A DNA stretch of 64,000 nucleotides from Linyphia triangularis. Lineage: Eukaryota > Arthropoda > Arachnida > Araneae > Linyphiidae. The stretch is from the NCBI GenBank assembly GCA_963978545.1, contig OZ021729.1, forward strand, positions 83,866,670 through 83,930,669, given 5' to 3'. Position numbers and translations under genes: made by a program. Below, piece after piece: positions 33,412-46,284 of this stretch. The number at the start of each line of letters is the position of its first letter. The stretch's first letter is position 1. A model generated the notes under the pieces. It searched no databases, was not told the DNA's origin, and worked only from the letters and a program-made list of their open reading frames with translations.

Positions 33412-36400
33412 CAGGGCCGTCGCTAAGAATTTTGGTTGGGGGGGCGCGTAGACATCCTTTTGCCGACTGAAATCAAGGCATGTCCGGTGGAAATGTAGAA
33501 AATATAAATTAAGGTGCTAATAAATTGTTAACTAATTTTTATTAATGACAAATTAACGTATAAATAATTTTTAATTAATATATGAATAATTCCTGCATAA
33601 TTAATTATTAATTAATGTAAAACTAATTGTTAATGCATTTTTTTTTATTTAATTGTGAAATGTTTTATTTAATGTGAAATTAGTTTGAATTATTTTTAAA
33701 TTACCGTCTAAACAATTTTTAATATTTTATGGCATTTTATTAATACGTACTTAATGTCAAATTTTAAGTAAATTCACATCACATTATAGTTAAAGTTCCT
33801 TCAAATTCATTTAATTTTTCATTTCTTTTTAGTAAATTAACCCTTCCTCTCCAAACAAAGGAGATTATTTTTGGAATCGTTTTTATTTGGGGGCAGGGGG
33901 GGGGGGAGACATTTATATCTTGCAGATAGATAGAATTTTCCCCCACAATCTTAAACCAATTCAGTAAACTGAGAAGTACAAGTGCTTCATTTCGATACGA
34001 CTTTTTTTTATATTTTCAAATTGCAGTTTCGAAAAAAAGTAATTAAACGTGTAAAAGTGGTTGGAAAATAGCACTTTAACATGGAATTAAATAGATGAAA
34101 ATTATTTTTCAAATAGGTGACTTTTGTATAATGAATTGTATAAAGGTTGATCAAAAAACAAATTCTGGAAAAATTCTTCTTTTTAAAATTCTGATGGACT
34201 ATTGCTACTGCAGAAAATTCCCTACGCGAAGCACTGCAATTTTTATAATAGATACAATGTCAGGGACATAAGAAACATGCACTTGCCCTCCTTCCCCTCT
34301 GGGTTTCAAAAAATAAAGTAACGAGGAAAAAAAGTGGTAAAATTTTCAAGAAAAAAATATATATGGATATTAATTCATCAATTTGAACAGAACATTCATG
34401 AACAATTATTATTTAACATCCAATTCTCATCTTTGAAAAATCAAGGATTAAACAAAAACTTTTGTCGCCTTGTATCTCCCTGCAAGTAATCATGTAGGCG
34501 TTCATGGACACTATAATTGCATTGCAAAAGACAATTATTATTAAAAACGATTTGTTAATTATTTAATTTTTAAATACTTTTTAACACATTTTCCTAACTA
34601 AAAAAGAAAAGATTTTGATTTTTCTTGAAACGTGTGTTAACAGTAAAACTTAATTTTTTTTTAACAATTCAATCCAGGAACCTACTTCTTAAAAGTAGTT
34701 ACTTCGAGTATATATTTTTATCAAAATTTCTGGATTTAATTTAATGATTTTTTTTTTGTGGTTTTTCACTGATGTTGTATGGTTTTTCAGCAATAATTTC
34801 TGCAAATATTACTCGTTTTTTGAACAATAATCATTTGTTCAATAAGGAAAGTATACTTGAAAATGCTAGGTTTTTTTTCCTAAGCGGGATTAAAAATGAA
34901 ATGGATTACTTTAGCATTAAACCAAACTATAATTTTAAGTGCAAAAATTTAAGCTATTCGCAATTAATTGAACTTCGAATTTAGTGACAAAATACTCTAT
35001 AAAAAAGCATGCCATAATTTTTAGCACAACGTACCAAACTATATAAGGAATAGTAAGTGTGGGTTTTTTTGGGAAAGGTGGGGGGGGGGGTATTCATATC
35101 TACAGTGTTAATCCGATCTTGAGGAAGAACAAGTTGCACATTTGATCTTCAAAGCAAGAGAAACATCACTGTTAACATGAAATTTCCAAAAATCCACCCC
35201 CATTTCCCTTACCCACATGTAATGGTTATGATCCTAATTTCAGATTTATTGATCCGATTTGAAATATTTTTAAAGGTACTTAGACTACAAAATCTTAGTT
35301 TATCTGAAAGACAATTTTTTCCCTATGTTTCGAATATTAAAGTGGTGAAATCCAGGATAGGTTGGTTGGTTGTTTTTCAAATTTATTAGGCGCAAGGGCA
35401 ACACAAAGACCAAACTGCGTCAGAAATCGAGGATATGAGTGAAAGGATACTCACAATTTGCAATACACTGAACCTGATGGTTGTATTGGACAATGTCGGT
35501 CCACAGCTATTTGAGCACGGGGAACATTAAGAATTTTAGATAGTATTATAATAAACCTTTCAACACTTTTCCAATGATTATTTTGTTGAATAAATACGAT
35601 ATCGCCTTCCAGTTTACATGTGGCATGTATTATTTTGGGAATGCATTTTCAATTTATGAAATACAAGGTGGTCATAAAGAAACTTTGCCGATATATGGGC
35701 CTCTAGCTTCCGTTCCGTTTAACAGATCGATATGAGATTTCAGGTATAGTTATTCAGATGTATGAGCTGGAGATTCTGTGAATTTCAACAAATGGCGCTC
35801 ACGGTTATGATTATAGTTATAGTTACATGTACGAAATTTTCAAATAACAACGTCTGCTTTTCCTGTCGCAAAATGCTCAACGCATAAGAAAACCCTAAAG
35901 AGAGAGAGATGTAACGGTACGTGTATCACAAAAAACGGACGCATTATGCAAGCACAAAAAAAAGTTCTGCCAACAAAAACGCGATTGAGGCGCACGATGG
36001 AAATTTGCATTTGACAGAGGCCAAAGTTCACATGAGTGACATCACAGGCAATTTAATCGGTTTTCTAAGCTGAATATTTGGTGAGCGGCCTCCATTGCTC
36101 CGATCGCTTTTTTGTTGGCAGTTCGCAGATCTGTATTTTGTGCGTCCGTTTTTTCTGATACACGTACCATTCCAAAGCTCTTTAGGGTTTTCACATGCGG
36201 TGATCATTTCTCGATAGGAAAAAGTAGACGTTGCTATTCGTAACTATAACCCGGGTAATCGTGAGTGCCATTTTGCCGAAATTCACAGAATTCCGACCTC
36301 ATATCTCTGAATAACTATACCTGAAATCTCATCTCGATCTGTTGAACAAGACTGCCTTTAGAAATCCATATATCGGCAAAGTTTCTTTATGACCATCCTG

Positions 36401-37192
36401 TACATAACATCATTTATGGAGTTCTACTTGACATTAATTGCAATAACTTTGTAAAATGCGGGTCAATTTTCATATACAAAATTTTGGTGTTTTGAAATTT
36501 TGTATAAAACCTTTAACTCATATGATGTACATTACATACTTTATGTAAATGACTTTTAATGTGTATGTCATGGTTTTTAAGACGTTGTCTGACGTACCAC
36601 AAATACAAGTATATCATCTACTGTAACACATCAAAGTTATCTAATGTCAGTGAAGATATCAATGATTAGATTATTTTAATGTTCCTATCAAAAAGGATAT
36701 ACTTACTCCAATTCAAAATTGACGACCGTCAACTGAGGCTGCATTGTGATCACAATTTTATAATACTAATGATGAGTTTAATTATTTGTACTTTTTCCAT
36801 TCAATATGTTTTGAAACATCCGTCAGTAGGGATTTTTAAAAGAAGAGATGACATTTCAGAAATTTGTCGCCTACCAGCCTTTCTAAAAACTTACAGGTAA
36901 TATTTGCGTTCGCAGTCCATCATTGTAGCCGGAAAAAAGACACCGACTCCCCTATAATAGACTTCTATTGTAAAAATGCCGATTCGTCAAACTCGGGTCG
37001 CGCTGCATTCAGATATTTTTAATACTTTAGTTCCATTTTTTTTTTTAATTTTATTTAATTCGATTTTATTGTGGATCGACTTTAAAAAAAGAAAAATCTC
37101 GATAAAATTTTTGAAAATTTGCCGACTGTCCAACTTTCTAAAACTTTGGGGGGGCGAGTCGCCCCCTACGCCCCCCGTTCCCGTCGTCCCTG
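33412..37192. mobile_element. hAT element 'CAGGGCCGTCGC', copy 1 (3.78 kb)
   Basis: Starts CAGGGCCGTCGCTAAG and ends CGTCGTCCCTG with an internal G or C run next to each end. Perfect 8 bp duplication CTAATATA (33404-33411, 37193-37200). It sits inside a unit of the fold-back arm. No transposase frame is recognisable. It contains a SINE-like piece at 35361-35430 and a 737 bp fold-back insertion at 35664-36400. Copies 2 (38136) and 3 (right part, ending 63396) share the order of interior blocks. Confidence 0.93.
35664..36400. mobile_element. Fold-back MITE with arms of about 350 bp, TA target
   Basis: Nearly the whole element is an inverted repeat: AAGGTGGTCATAAAGAAACT at the left and AGTTTCTTTATGACCATCCT at the right, with matching blocks to the centre. 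TA flanks both ends. hAT copy 2 lacks it at the equivalent point (about 40062), giving an empty site with one TA. This suggests a Tc1/mariner-type non-autonomous element. ORFs inside are artefacts. Confidence 0.9.
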
Positions 37193-37726
37193 CTAATATA
37201 CGATGTGTCTATATATTCTCGATACTATAAAATGTCTTTTCATCTGCGTCAAAAAGGAAAATAAATTCGAAATATAAAAATTCCATAATTTAATTACTCA
37301 TTAGTAATAAAAAATATTAATAAAAACTTACCCCATATGTACGCAATACGCACCCCTCACCTACTATATCTCTCTAGATCCGCGCCTGACAATCATCTTA
37401 CACATACATCAACTTGCTTTGCATCATATCAGATTTACGAAATGTTACAACTCACTCATGTCTATATATTCTCGATTCTATAAAATGTCTTCATCTACGT
37501 CAAAAAAAAATAAAAAAATCCCCGAAATATAATAATTCCATATTTATTAGACCATACTCCATTAGTTATTAAAAATATTAATAAAAACCTTCCTCACATA
37601 TAAGCAATACGCCCCCTCCTTCTCCTCCCCAATATATATCTCTAGATCCGTGCCTGACATTCATCTTACACATGCATCAGTCTTCCCGTACCAAATGTAC
37701 GAAGTGTCTATATATTTTCGACATCA
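37193..37726 (-). mobile_element. Right arm of the fold-back element, outer part
   Basis: Continues the inverted ~240 bp units after the hAT: junctions CTCTAGATCCGCGCCTGAC near 37372 and CTCTAGATCCGTGCCTGAC near 37640. It stops inside a unit at TATATATTTTCGA, where array A follows. Confidence 0.8.
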
Positions 37727-37740
37727 ACAGTGGGGCTACA

Positions 37741-37946
37741 TCCGAACGGACCGAATTTTTTTCGACCGAAAAAAACTCGCCAGAAAAAACTCGTTAGAAT
37801 CGTACTCATCAGAACGGAATTTCGACAGAATTATATTGGACAGAATTAATTTCGACCTAATAAACGCGATTAGAATGAAATTGGTTAGAATTATTGTCAT
37901 TAGAATTTTTCTCGTTCGAAATTTTTTGGTTAGAATGCAAAGAGCT
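37741..37946 (+). repeat. Array A: degenerate 14-16 bp tandem units (left copy)
   Basis: Begins ACGGACCGAATTTTTTTCGA then about 11 units on the pattern GTTAGAATtaatTTC, with RAAT cores conserved and spacers all different. The inverted copy at about 54950-55150 matches nearly base for base over its outer 60-70 bp (GGACCGAATTTTTTTCGACC, CTCGCCAGAA, ACTCGTTAGAA, CTCATCAGAAC), then drifts. Confidence 0.9.
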
Positions 37947-38135
37947 TAGAAAGGCAATGAAAATTTTCCTTTCTCCCACTTTTGGCGATAAATGAGTGTG
38001 ACTGGTTTTCTGTTCAAAAATAAAGGAATGTATATTAACCTACACATCCTCTTTAGGAATATTTTAGGGAGCCAGTGGTCATTGTGTTCAATTCGTGTCA
38101 TAGTCTGCGGTTGATTGCCGATGACGATAAGGCCG

Positions 38136-41100
38136 CAGGGCCGTCGCTAAGAATTTCGATTGGGGAGAATGAGCGTTAGACATCTCTTTGCCGACTGAAA
38201 TCAAGGCAATTCTCGTGTAAAAGTAGAAATTATCAATAAAAGTATTTATTAATTGTTAATTAATGTATAATTAACTGTTACTATATTTTGAAATTTCTAA
38301 TTTTTGGAAGTAAAACTAAAATTGAAATGGCTCACTTTAGCGTTAAACCAAACTATAATATTGTTTATAAGCAGAAACAAATATTATAAGTATTAATATA
38401 ATATATAAATTAATATAAGTATTAATATCTTTAGTTTTAGTTTCGAGGTGATCTTTTTGTTTTACAAGATAAATTATTTTCAACTAACTCACTAACATTA
38501 TGAACTAGTGACAACATATTCAGCTCTATAATAAGGCATACCATAATTTTTAGCTCTAAAACTCAATCTACCATATAAAGAATAGTACCTGAGGATTTTG
38601 TTCTTAGAGAGGGACGGAGAATATTCAAATTTACAGTATTATTTCGATCTTGAGGAATTGAACGTTGCTCATTTGTGCGGGAAAAAAAAAAAAAAACGTC
38701 AATGTCAACATGAGATTTCAAAAAAAAAAAAAAAAATTCTCTTTCCCATCTTTAAAGGGTATATATGATCCTAACTTGGAATATGTGGATCCACTTTTGA
38801 AATAGTTTTTAAAAGTATTTTGACTTATCTAGTTTATCTGAAACACAATTTCTTTCCTAAGTTTCGTGTGTAAACACTATTACATAATCGAAGATAGACG
38901 CGTAAGGGGGCATACTTACGATTCGCAATGGGACGGTTGTGCCAATGCCAATTTGTAATATTGCAAATAGACTGGTATTGTCAACTGAGAACGCCGGGGC
39001 AAAGCTATTTGAGAATGGAAAACGCCAGAAAATTTAGATAGTATTATAAGGAGAGTTTAAACCTTTTGACATCAACAAAAACAGCCTTTTGGTGTAATTT
39101 TCGATATGCTTTAAAATTAAATGTATTTTCTATTTTTATTTGATATTTTAATACGGCACAATATTTAATTCCTTCTTGAAAAATAATAATTATTGTAAGC
39201 ATAAGTATATTTTTTTAAAAGTTATAAAATTTGAAACGTAACGAGAAGAAATTGAGAAAAAAAAAAAAATCTGAATATAAGTTACCCACAAGATATTTTA
39301 TTAACTTTCTGGAATAAGCTCAATATTAATTGTAAAAATTAAAACTAATTTATCGGTTTATTCTCCGAGTCAAAATTATTCTTTTTAATACAATATAGAG
39401 ATATTTTTACTAACGAAGGAAAAATAAAATATATAAATTAAAAATAAAATCTCTAACTATAAATACCATTTTATAAAAAAAAAATTCTATTTATATATTT
39501 AAATATTTTTTAAACGATAGGGTAATATTATTTTTAATATTGTGGGTAACTTTTCTTCAGATTCTTTTTCTGAATTTCCCATCATTAAGCTTTATTTGAT
39601 AACTTTAAAAAAAAAAGACTTATGCTAAATTAATTATTGCTTTTCAAGATGGAATTAAGCATTATGTTTTATAAAAATATTAGTTAAAAAGTGCAAATAC
39701 ATTTTTTTTAAAGCATATCAGTTTTTGTTGTCGTCAAAAGTTTTAACTCCACACTATAAATCTTTTTCACCTTTTCAATGATTATTTTGTTGAAATAAAT
39801 ACGATAGTGCCTTCAGCTTTCCAGTTTCTGTGTGGCTTGGTTGTATTCAGATTATCTGGCGCCGTCAGCAACACGAGGGCTATAATGCGCCGAAACTTTC
39901 GTCATTAGACAAGCCAACATACATTTACAAACACCCATGCCAACACGGGACTCGAACCCGCAACCTCGCGGTCTAGAAGCTAGCACGCTAACCACTATAC
40001 CGTTTGGTCGGCTGTTTCTGTGTGGCATGCACTATTACCGGAATGCATTTTTAATATATGAAATTTAACACCATTTATGGAGCTCTACTCGACATTAATT
40101 GCCATAATTTAGTAAAATGAACAATAGAAATATTTTTCAACAGAATTTTATGCTGGTTCAAAACCTTCATTTTTACTTAACTTCACTTTCGTAGTATTAA
40201 AAAAAAAAAAAAAAAAAAAAAAATCCTCGTTGAATAACCTTGAAATTGTATATATTATTTTTATCTTTGCCAAAAAATTAAGCAAGATTCATTCTAAATT
40301 GAAACTTCGTTTTTTTTCCACGCTAGACTAGTGGCGATATCAATTTGGTAAAAGAGTAAAGAGAGCTTATTTTTCGGATGTTGAAATTTAGGTGTTTAGA
40401 AACGTTTAATTAATATGACGCACAATATATACTTTATACGTAAATGACGAATTATGTGTAAATTACTGTGTATTTGACATACTACAAATATGTCACCAAC
40501 TGAACTTTGAAGTTGTCCAATTGTTAGAAAATTTGTCCGTTTTTTTTCTGAAATTATTGTACCTACTCTACGGATGACTTAATTAAAAAATTTACGACTA
40601 TTTTTTTTAACAATTGCAATTAACATATTCTAATTTGTAAATAAAGTAAAATAAACCATTCAGTTGAGAATTTATGGAAATTGATACCTGCAACAGTACG
40701 GAAGATTATCCACAATTAACATTCTTTAAAAAAAAATTTTTTTTTTGGAAACTACTCCACACTGTTTGTGTATTGAAAACAACTTATTTTGGAAATACAT
40801 AACTTGCATGCAATAGCAACCTATCCCCTTCACCCACCTTCCCTTTTCTTGAAAAATATTTATATTAAGCCTTGTATTATTTTAATTATGAATATTTATA
40901 TTTTCTCAATAAATTCGCATTTTATTATGTAAATAAGTATTTTTTGCTAGTTTTCGCTTTCTTCGTCAAATAGTTTAAATTGAACGAGTTAAAAAAAAAC
41001 TAACGCAACTAAGTTTGCTTTCCATGACGAAAGTTAAGCTCAATTACTCAGTTTCACTTTTAATAAAACTGGAAAGTATCTAAAATATTATATTATAGAA
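38136..41100. mobile_element. hAT element 'CAGGGCCGTCGC', copy 2 (right end lost)
   Basis: Starts CAGGGCCGTCGCTAAG and keeps the order of copy 1: TTGCCGACTGAAATCAAGGC, TTAAACCAAACTATAAT, TCGATCTTGAGGAA, GGCACATC-type blocks, then TATGGAGCTCTACTCGACAT. Beyond 40750 it follows copy 3 (TATTATTTTAATTAT, CGTCAAATAG). No terminal CGTCCCTG is found, so the right end is lost or very diverged. Confidence 0.75.
39837..40013 (-). mobile_element. tRNA-derived SINE, family 1
   Basis: Full-length with perfect 13 bp duplication GTTTCTGTGTGGC (39824-39836, 40014-40026). The complement has GGTATAGTGGTTAGCG (box A) and GGGTTCGAGTCC (perfect box B). Best-preserved promoter boxes among the copies here. Confidence 0.96.
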
Positions 41101-44100
41101 ATTACATTAAGAAATACTTATTCGGAAGACTAAAGAAAATAGTTATCACTCCACTACAGATGCTATAAAAAGTTCCAGTATCACATATTCCGAAACTGAA
41201 TTGTGAGGAATAATATTTTTAACTTCCTTTTTTTTTTTAAATAAAGCTAGATTTTTTAATATTGAGAATTTTCATACACTTTTAGTTCTACTTTTTACAT
41301 AAGACAAAGACACTAGATTTAATATTTAGCATTATTATTAAATGTATTTGTAAGGAATTGAAATACATCTTTCTGTAGATTTTGCTAATGGATATTATTT
41401 GTAAATTTTGTTTGTCCTTGTTTTTATAATTTTAAGTAAAATATATTATAACTTACTCAATATACATTTAAATAATTGCTACTTGACAAAAATCAATATA
41501 TCAATAATAACAAATACTTAATTTTCTATAGATTATTGAAAGCATTTAAAAGTCCAATATTTTATGTCATTGCACTTGCATATTAAATATAACAGGACGT
41601 AAACCTTAATTGAGATTCGAATCAATACGGCAATATTTGTAACAGTGGGATTCATAGTAACATTTGTTGTAAAAGCAGCACTAAGTCAATTATATATTAA
41701 AAAATAAAATAGCGCAAGGCAGTGAAAGGGAAAGAAAGACGCATTGAAAATTTAAGTGTAAAATAACGTTATAGAAGCAGGAAGAGAGGTATTAAGATAT
41801 TAAAAACATTTCTAATCTAAATAGGATAACCTAAGGTGCTATTAAATTCCCTTTTTTTTTTTTTTCCTTTTGCTGTAACTAAAGTTGTTATATAATGTGC
41901 AAAATACAAATTTAATTTTTGGCAGCAACAGTTATTTAAAATATAAATTTGTTACATTGATCTTTTGGTCATTACAACACTGTAAAATTAGAAAGAAAAA
42001 AAAAAAAAAAAAACTTTTGATAATTTATCACAGTTAATAATCTTTTAAACTAAAGGTTTCAAATATAGTTGTGGTATCGAGTTCATCGTAAAAAAATAAT
42101 GCTATTGATATTAAAGTTCCTTTAGAACATTAAAAAAAATACAGCACCAATTAGTTTTATTTTAAAATCGCACATCCACGTTAAAATAGGTTAAATTTTT
42201 CTGCAATACTCAAAGCCATTCTACTCAGAGCTTTTCTTTCCAGTAACCCGTAAGTGACACTGATTGATTATCGACTACAGTTCTGACTTGCGGCTATTCT
42301 CTGGGGCTAATTGCCGTTAAAGCCAACGCCTGTGGGTATCTGGACCGCAAAGCGTAGTACAAGCTTTCTCTTTGCAAATGTAGCCACAAACCCTCAATGT
42401 TACCAGAAATGATCATCACTAATCAATGCTGCGTACGGAATGGGGGGGGGGGGGGAGGATATTGAAATATTATATGAGAATATTTTACTGCGGCTCTGCG
42501 AATGAAAAAATTGAATAAGTTAATCTATAAATTATGTTGCTGTTTTTTTAGTTCAAAGTCCGTTATTCCATTATGTTTCTTCTGATCAATATTGTTTATA
42601 GCTTATATAGTGCTTTCAAAATTTAAAATGTTAGTTTATAGTTATTTACGTTGGAGTATAAAATGTCTTTAGAAAGAATACTATAATCAGAATATGCCCT
42701 TTTATGGAAAAAGCGCAGGTTTAATGCAAACAGTTTAAATAAAAAAAGTTAACTTTTAGGTGAATTGTAATAAATAAATTTCTCTCAGTTATAATGGTTT
42801 GTGTGTTTAAAGATACAAAATGTGGGCTCGTATTTGAAAAAAAAAGTAATAATAATAATTGCTGAAGTAACTCATAAGTAATGGATTTCAATAGACAGAT
42901 GCATCCTGGTGAAATTAAAAAAAAAAAAAAAAAAAAGCAGGGGTGATATTATAGAAACTTTATTAAAACATAAAACTCATATTTATAAAGCCCATTGCCA
43001 ATAAAGATATTACATTGATTTTAAAGGAAACTATTTAATTATCAAATGGAAATTATGATTTTTCAGTTCCTTCACTTATATAAGTAGGAAGAGAAATCCT
43101 CCATATGATTTTGTCTCCAATCGCTCATAACCATTGAAACTCATTGGTTATGAGTTGCTTCAGGAATTAATTTTTCTTCAAATACTTTACATAATGCTTA
43201 CTTTACATAATGTAGCTTGAGCCCACTGGGGCAGTCGTTACATTCATTAATGTAGCAATTTTGTGAAAGTGAATAACATATGATTGGCTAGCCATATGAT
43301 TTTGTTCCACACTATTTATCATTAGTTTAATATTTTGACCGACAATATAAGCTAAGTTATAACTGATAAATATCAGGTTCTATCTTAAATAGTGAACATT
43401 GTGAAATAGACTAATAGATATAACTGCAAAGTCTTCCAGACAAAATATTCGTCTGTCAAATTCCAGTTTCAGTGAATATCGTGTAAATAGTAACTATCAA
43501 TATAGGAACCCGTTTGTGTCCCATAATTTGTGTCCCATTTAGTACACAAGTAATTGATTGATGGCTAGTCATGCCAAAAATTACTAAAGCTAATTTAATC
43601 TAGTAAAGAATAATACAAATTTGAGGTCTCTAACTTTAATAGTTTTAAGTCTAGAGAAGTTTGAAGGTTTCAGAATACATTGCAAAATGTGTTCATTTTC
43701 ATTTTTTTAAAGGTCCAGATGTCAAAGTTCAGAACATTAGTTTATTTCATATGAATTGACATGAGAATGACTTTCAAGTGATACAAAAAAAAAAATAGCT
43801 TTTAACAATAATTACGTTAACAAGAAGAGTCATAGAATGGATTTTGTTAGAAGAAGCATGAACAGAGCATAGAATTTGATCTTTACCCAACTCTTAACTT
43901 TATGATTTTATCTTTTACTTTGTGTAAAGTTATAAGTTCTTTTAATTTAACAAAGAATATTAAATGAATAAAGCAGTTTAATTTAGATGGCTCGTATCAA
44001 CTTCAGTTCTTTTGAGCTTTGCAAAATTTATTCCTATAATAAATTTTGGAGAAAAATATGTTAAAGGGTCTGTCGAGTTATCTGTACCTAATAACTATTA

Positions 44101-44809
44101 TAGACACATTTAGGATAAATGATAATTAATCCATTGATTGGTACAGGTATGTTTCCTTCATCATTAAAGTGAAATTATTATCTATATTTAAACATTAGTT
44201 TGACGTAAAAGTGTGTCTTCACCTACTGTTACTTTCACCCATCATTTTTTTTTTTTGCATAAATATTCCAAACTTGGATAAACTGATCTGCTTTGTCCTA
44301 TGGAGAATACCTGAGGAATTTCATATTCGACTTCAAAATTTTATATTTTGTAGAAATAACACTTGAAGCATCTGTGATATTTTTTACAAAATTTTAAAAA
44401 TCGATGAATTTCTTTCAAACCCTTGCACGTACGTAAATCTCGTTTGTAAAAGGGCAGTAACGTTCTACTAATTTCTTGAGAGTCATGTAACCGCGGGTGA
44501 AAAGACCTCCCCCATAGCGCAAAGCAGATCCAAAGAACCCTTGAGGATGATTTGTAATTGAAAGCAACCTGCATTGTTAAAAGAAACCTTTCGGTACTCC
44601 AAATGCCGTCAACAGTCAAAGGAAATGTGAAGCTTCCAAATATGTTGTTTGCTGTCTGTGGATCCCACATTGGATTGTCTGGGAAAATCACTAGAGGCAT
44701 TATAGTTATCCATTTAAATGCTTTTGCAGGACACTACCGACAGCATTTCTGCCATAGCAACCTTCAGACAAACTTCTCTGCGTTTTTACTGCGGTATTTT
44801 GCTTTTGAC
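41101..44809. other. AT-rich non-coding stretch upstream of the MULE gene
   Basis: No gene recognised. A block at 41695-41780 (GAAAGGGAAAGAAAGACGCA, TTTAAGTGTAAAATAAC) has a direct, diverged copy at 54760-54825. A less AT-rich patch at 42200-42420 is unassigned. Several homopolymers are present (poly-G at 42440-42454, poly-A at 42918-42936). Confidence 0.5.
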
Positions 44810-46213
44810 ATGGTGAATTATTCGATCTTACAAGCTAGAAAGAATGGTGTTTTGCTTGAACATTGTAATTACTTATATGCTATGAATAAGACTACCGAAG
44901 ATGTAAAATATTATCGCTGCCGATATCGAAGTTGCAAGGCCCGTGGTACTTTAAAAAATGGTATTTTTCTGAGTGATGAAGAATCACACAACCACGAGCC
45001 GGATTCATCTGCAATCATTCGTATGAAGGCGAAGCAAAAAATGACAGAGAAAGCAAAGGAAAATCCTGTTTTGCCTATCAACCAAGTGTTTCATGAAGTA
45101 ATGGCAGATGAAAGGCGGCAGCTTTCAAAGCTATTCACAGAAGAAGAAATCGGCGTTTCCTTACCTTCTTTCAATAACGTTAGATCGACAATTGCTGCGG
45201 CCAGGAGACAAATTGTACCAGCTCAACCACAGAGCAGAGCAGAGATCCAGCTAAATGGAATTTGGAACTTTTTTGAGGGTGAAGAATTCGTTCTCATAAA
45301 TTGTGGTGAGGATGATAAAATTTTGGTTTTCGGGACTTCCGAGACAATTAAAATAATGTGTGATGCAGAAAGAATATTCATGGATGGAACTTTTTATGTT
45401 GCTCCATCACTCTTTGCTCAACTCTACACCTTTCATGCCATGTGGAATGGCCAAATGTTTCCTGTGGTGTATGCTCTGTTGCCAGACAAAACGCAGGAAA
45501 CCTACACTAGACTCTTGCGTGAACTGCAAGTCATTGCATTGAAACTGGGAATGATATTCTACCCGAATCTATTTACGATGGATTTTGAAGCAGCTGCAAT
45601 TGGATCGGTAAAGACGACATTTCCAGATGCCACCATCAAATGCTGTTTCTTTCATTACACGCAATGTATATGGAGGAAAACGCAAGAGTTTGGATTGCAG
45701 GTGTCCTACAAGGAAAATGTTGAAGTGAGAAGAGTAGTTAGAAGAATTGCTGCAATGCCTCTTCTGAACATTTTACACATAGACCAAGCGTGGCTTGTTA
45801 TCCACGCGGAAGCTCCACAAATTCCGGGTGTGAACCAGCTAATCGAATACTATGTGAACACTTGGTTAAACCCTGATACGTGCAATTTCGAAAGGTCGAT
45901 CTGGAACATTCATGGCTTACCGGGTGATCGCACAAATAATAAGCTAGAAGGTTGGCATCTTGGACTAAAAAGGATAATGAAAAAAGCTCACCCGAATTTA
46001 TTCGAGTTCGTTGAAGGAATTAAAAAAGATCACGAAAAGACTAAAAGCACCTTGCTCTTACTGCAGAATGGGCAACCACCCAAGAAGCAAAGAACAAAAT
46101 ATTGTCGAATTAATCAAGCAATAATGAATGTAACTTATCTGTATGATATGGGATATAAGACACCCATACAATTTTTAGATTCTGTATCGAATCAACTTCA
46201 TCTTAAGAATTAA
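44810..46213 (+). CDS. FLYWCH zinc-finger / MULE transposase (intact)
   Basis: The frame is open from 44558 (551 codons), but I place the start at the ATG at 44810 (MVNYSILQARK, 467 residues). The first 84 codons match no domain and the FLYWCH finger begins just after this Met. Numbering on the 467-residue form: the FLYWCH finger spans about 4-64 with Cys37 and Cys42 and the His pair HNH (60, 62). The MULE DDE domain follows, with MDGTF (Asp192), TMDFEAAAIG (Asp258), CCFFHYTQCIW (His282, the usual C/H-x-H block), and TNNKLEGWH (Glu380). All three acidic residues are present, and no stop or frameshift is seen. The product would be a nuclear transposase for Mutator-like elements; the finger presumably binds DNA. 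Related single-copy FLYWCH-MULE proteins in animals are mostly unstudied, so domestication is an alternative. An AATAAA follows the stop by about 70 bp. Confidence 0.9.
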   Translation: MVNYSILQARKNGVLLEHCNYLYAMNKTTEDVKYYRCRYRSCKARGTLKNGIFLSDEESHNHEPDSSAIIRMKAKQKMTEKAKENPVLPINQVFHEVMADERRQLSKLFTEEEIGVSLPSFNNVRSTIAAARRQIVPAQPQSRAEIQLNGIWNFFEGEEFVLINCGEDDKILVFGTSETIKIMCDAERIFMDGTFYVAPSLFAQLYTFHAMWNGQMFPVVYALLPDKTQETYTRLLRELQVIALKLGMIFYPNLFTMDFEAAAIGSVKTTFPDATIKCCFFHYTQCIWRKTQEFGLQVSYKENVEVRRVVRRIAAMPLLNILHIDQAWLVIHAEAPQIPGVNQLIEYYVNTWLNPDTCNFERSIWNIHGLPGDRTNNKLEGWHLGLKRIMKKAHPNLFEFVEGIKKDHEKTKSTLLLLQNGQPPKKQRTKYCRINQAIMNVTYLYDMGYKTPIQFLDSVSNQLHLKN

Positions 46214-46284
46214 TACGTGAGTAGGTTTATTTTTAAATATTTGGATAATTTTATATATTACTAAATTTTTACATTTTGACTAGC

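Noticed and set aside
35840..36031. ORFs within the 737 bp hairpin
   Set aside because: The element is an inverted repeat with no transposase motifs.
44341..44700. 119-codon minus-strand ORF overlapping the MULE gene 5' region
   Set aside because: No domain; overlaps the open frame upstream of the likely start and looks like chance.
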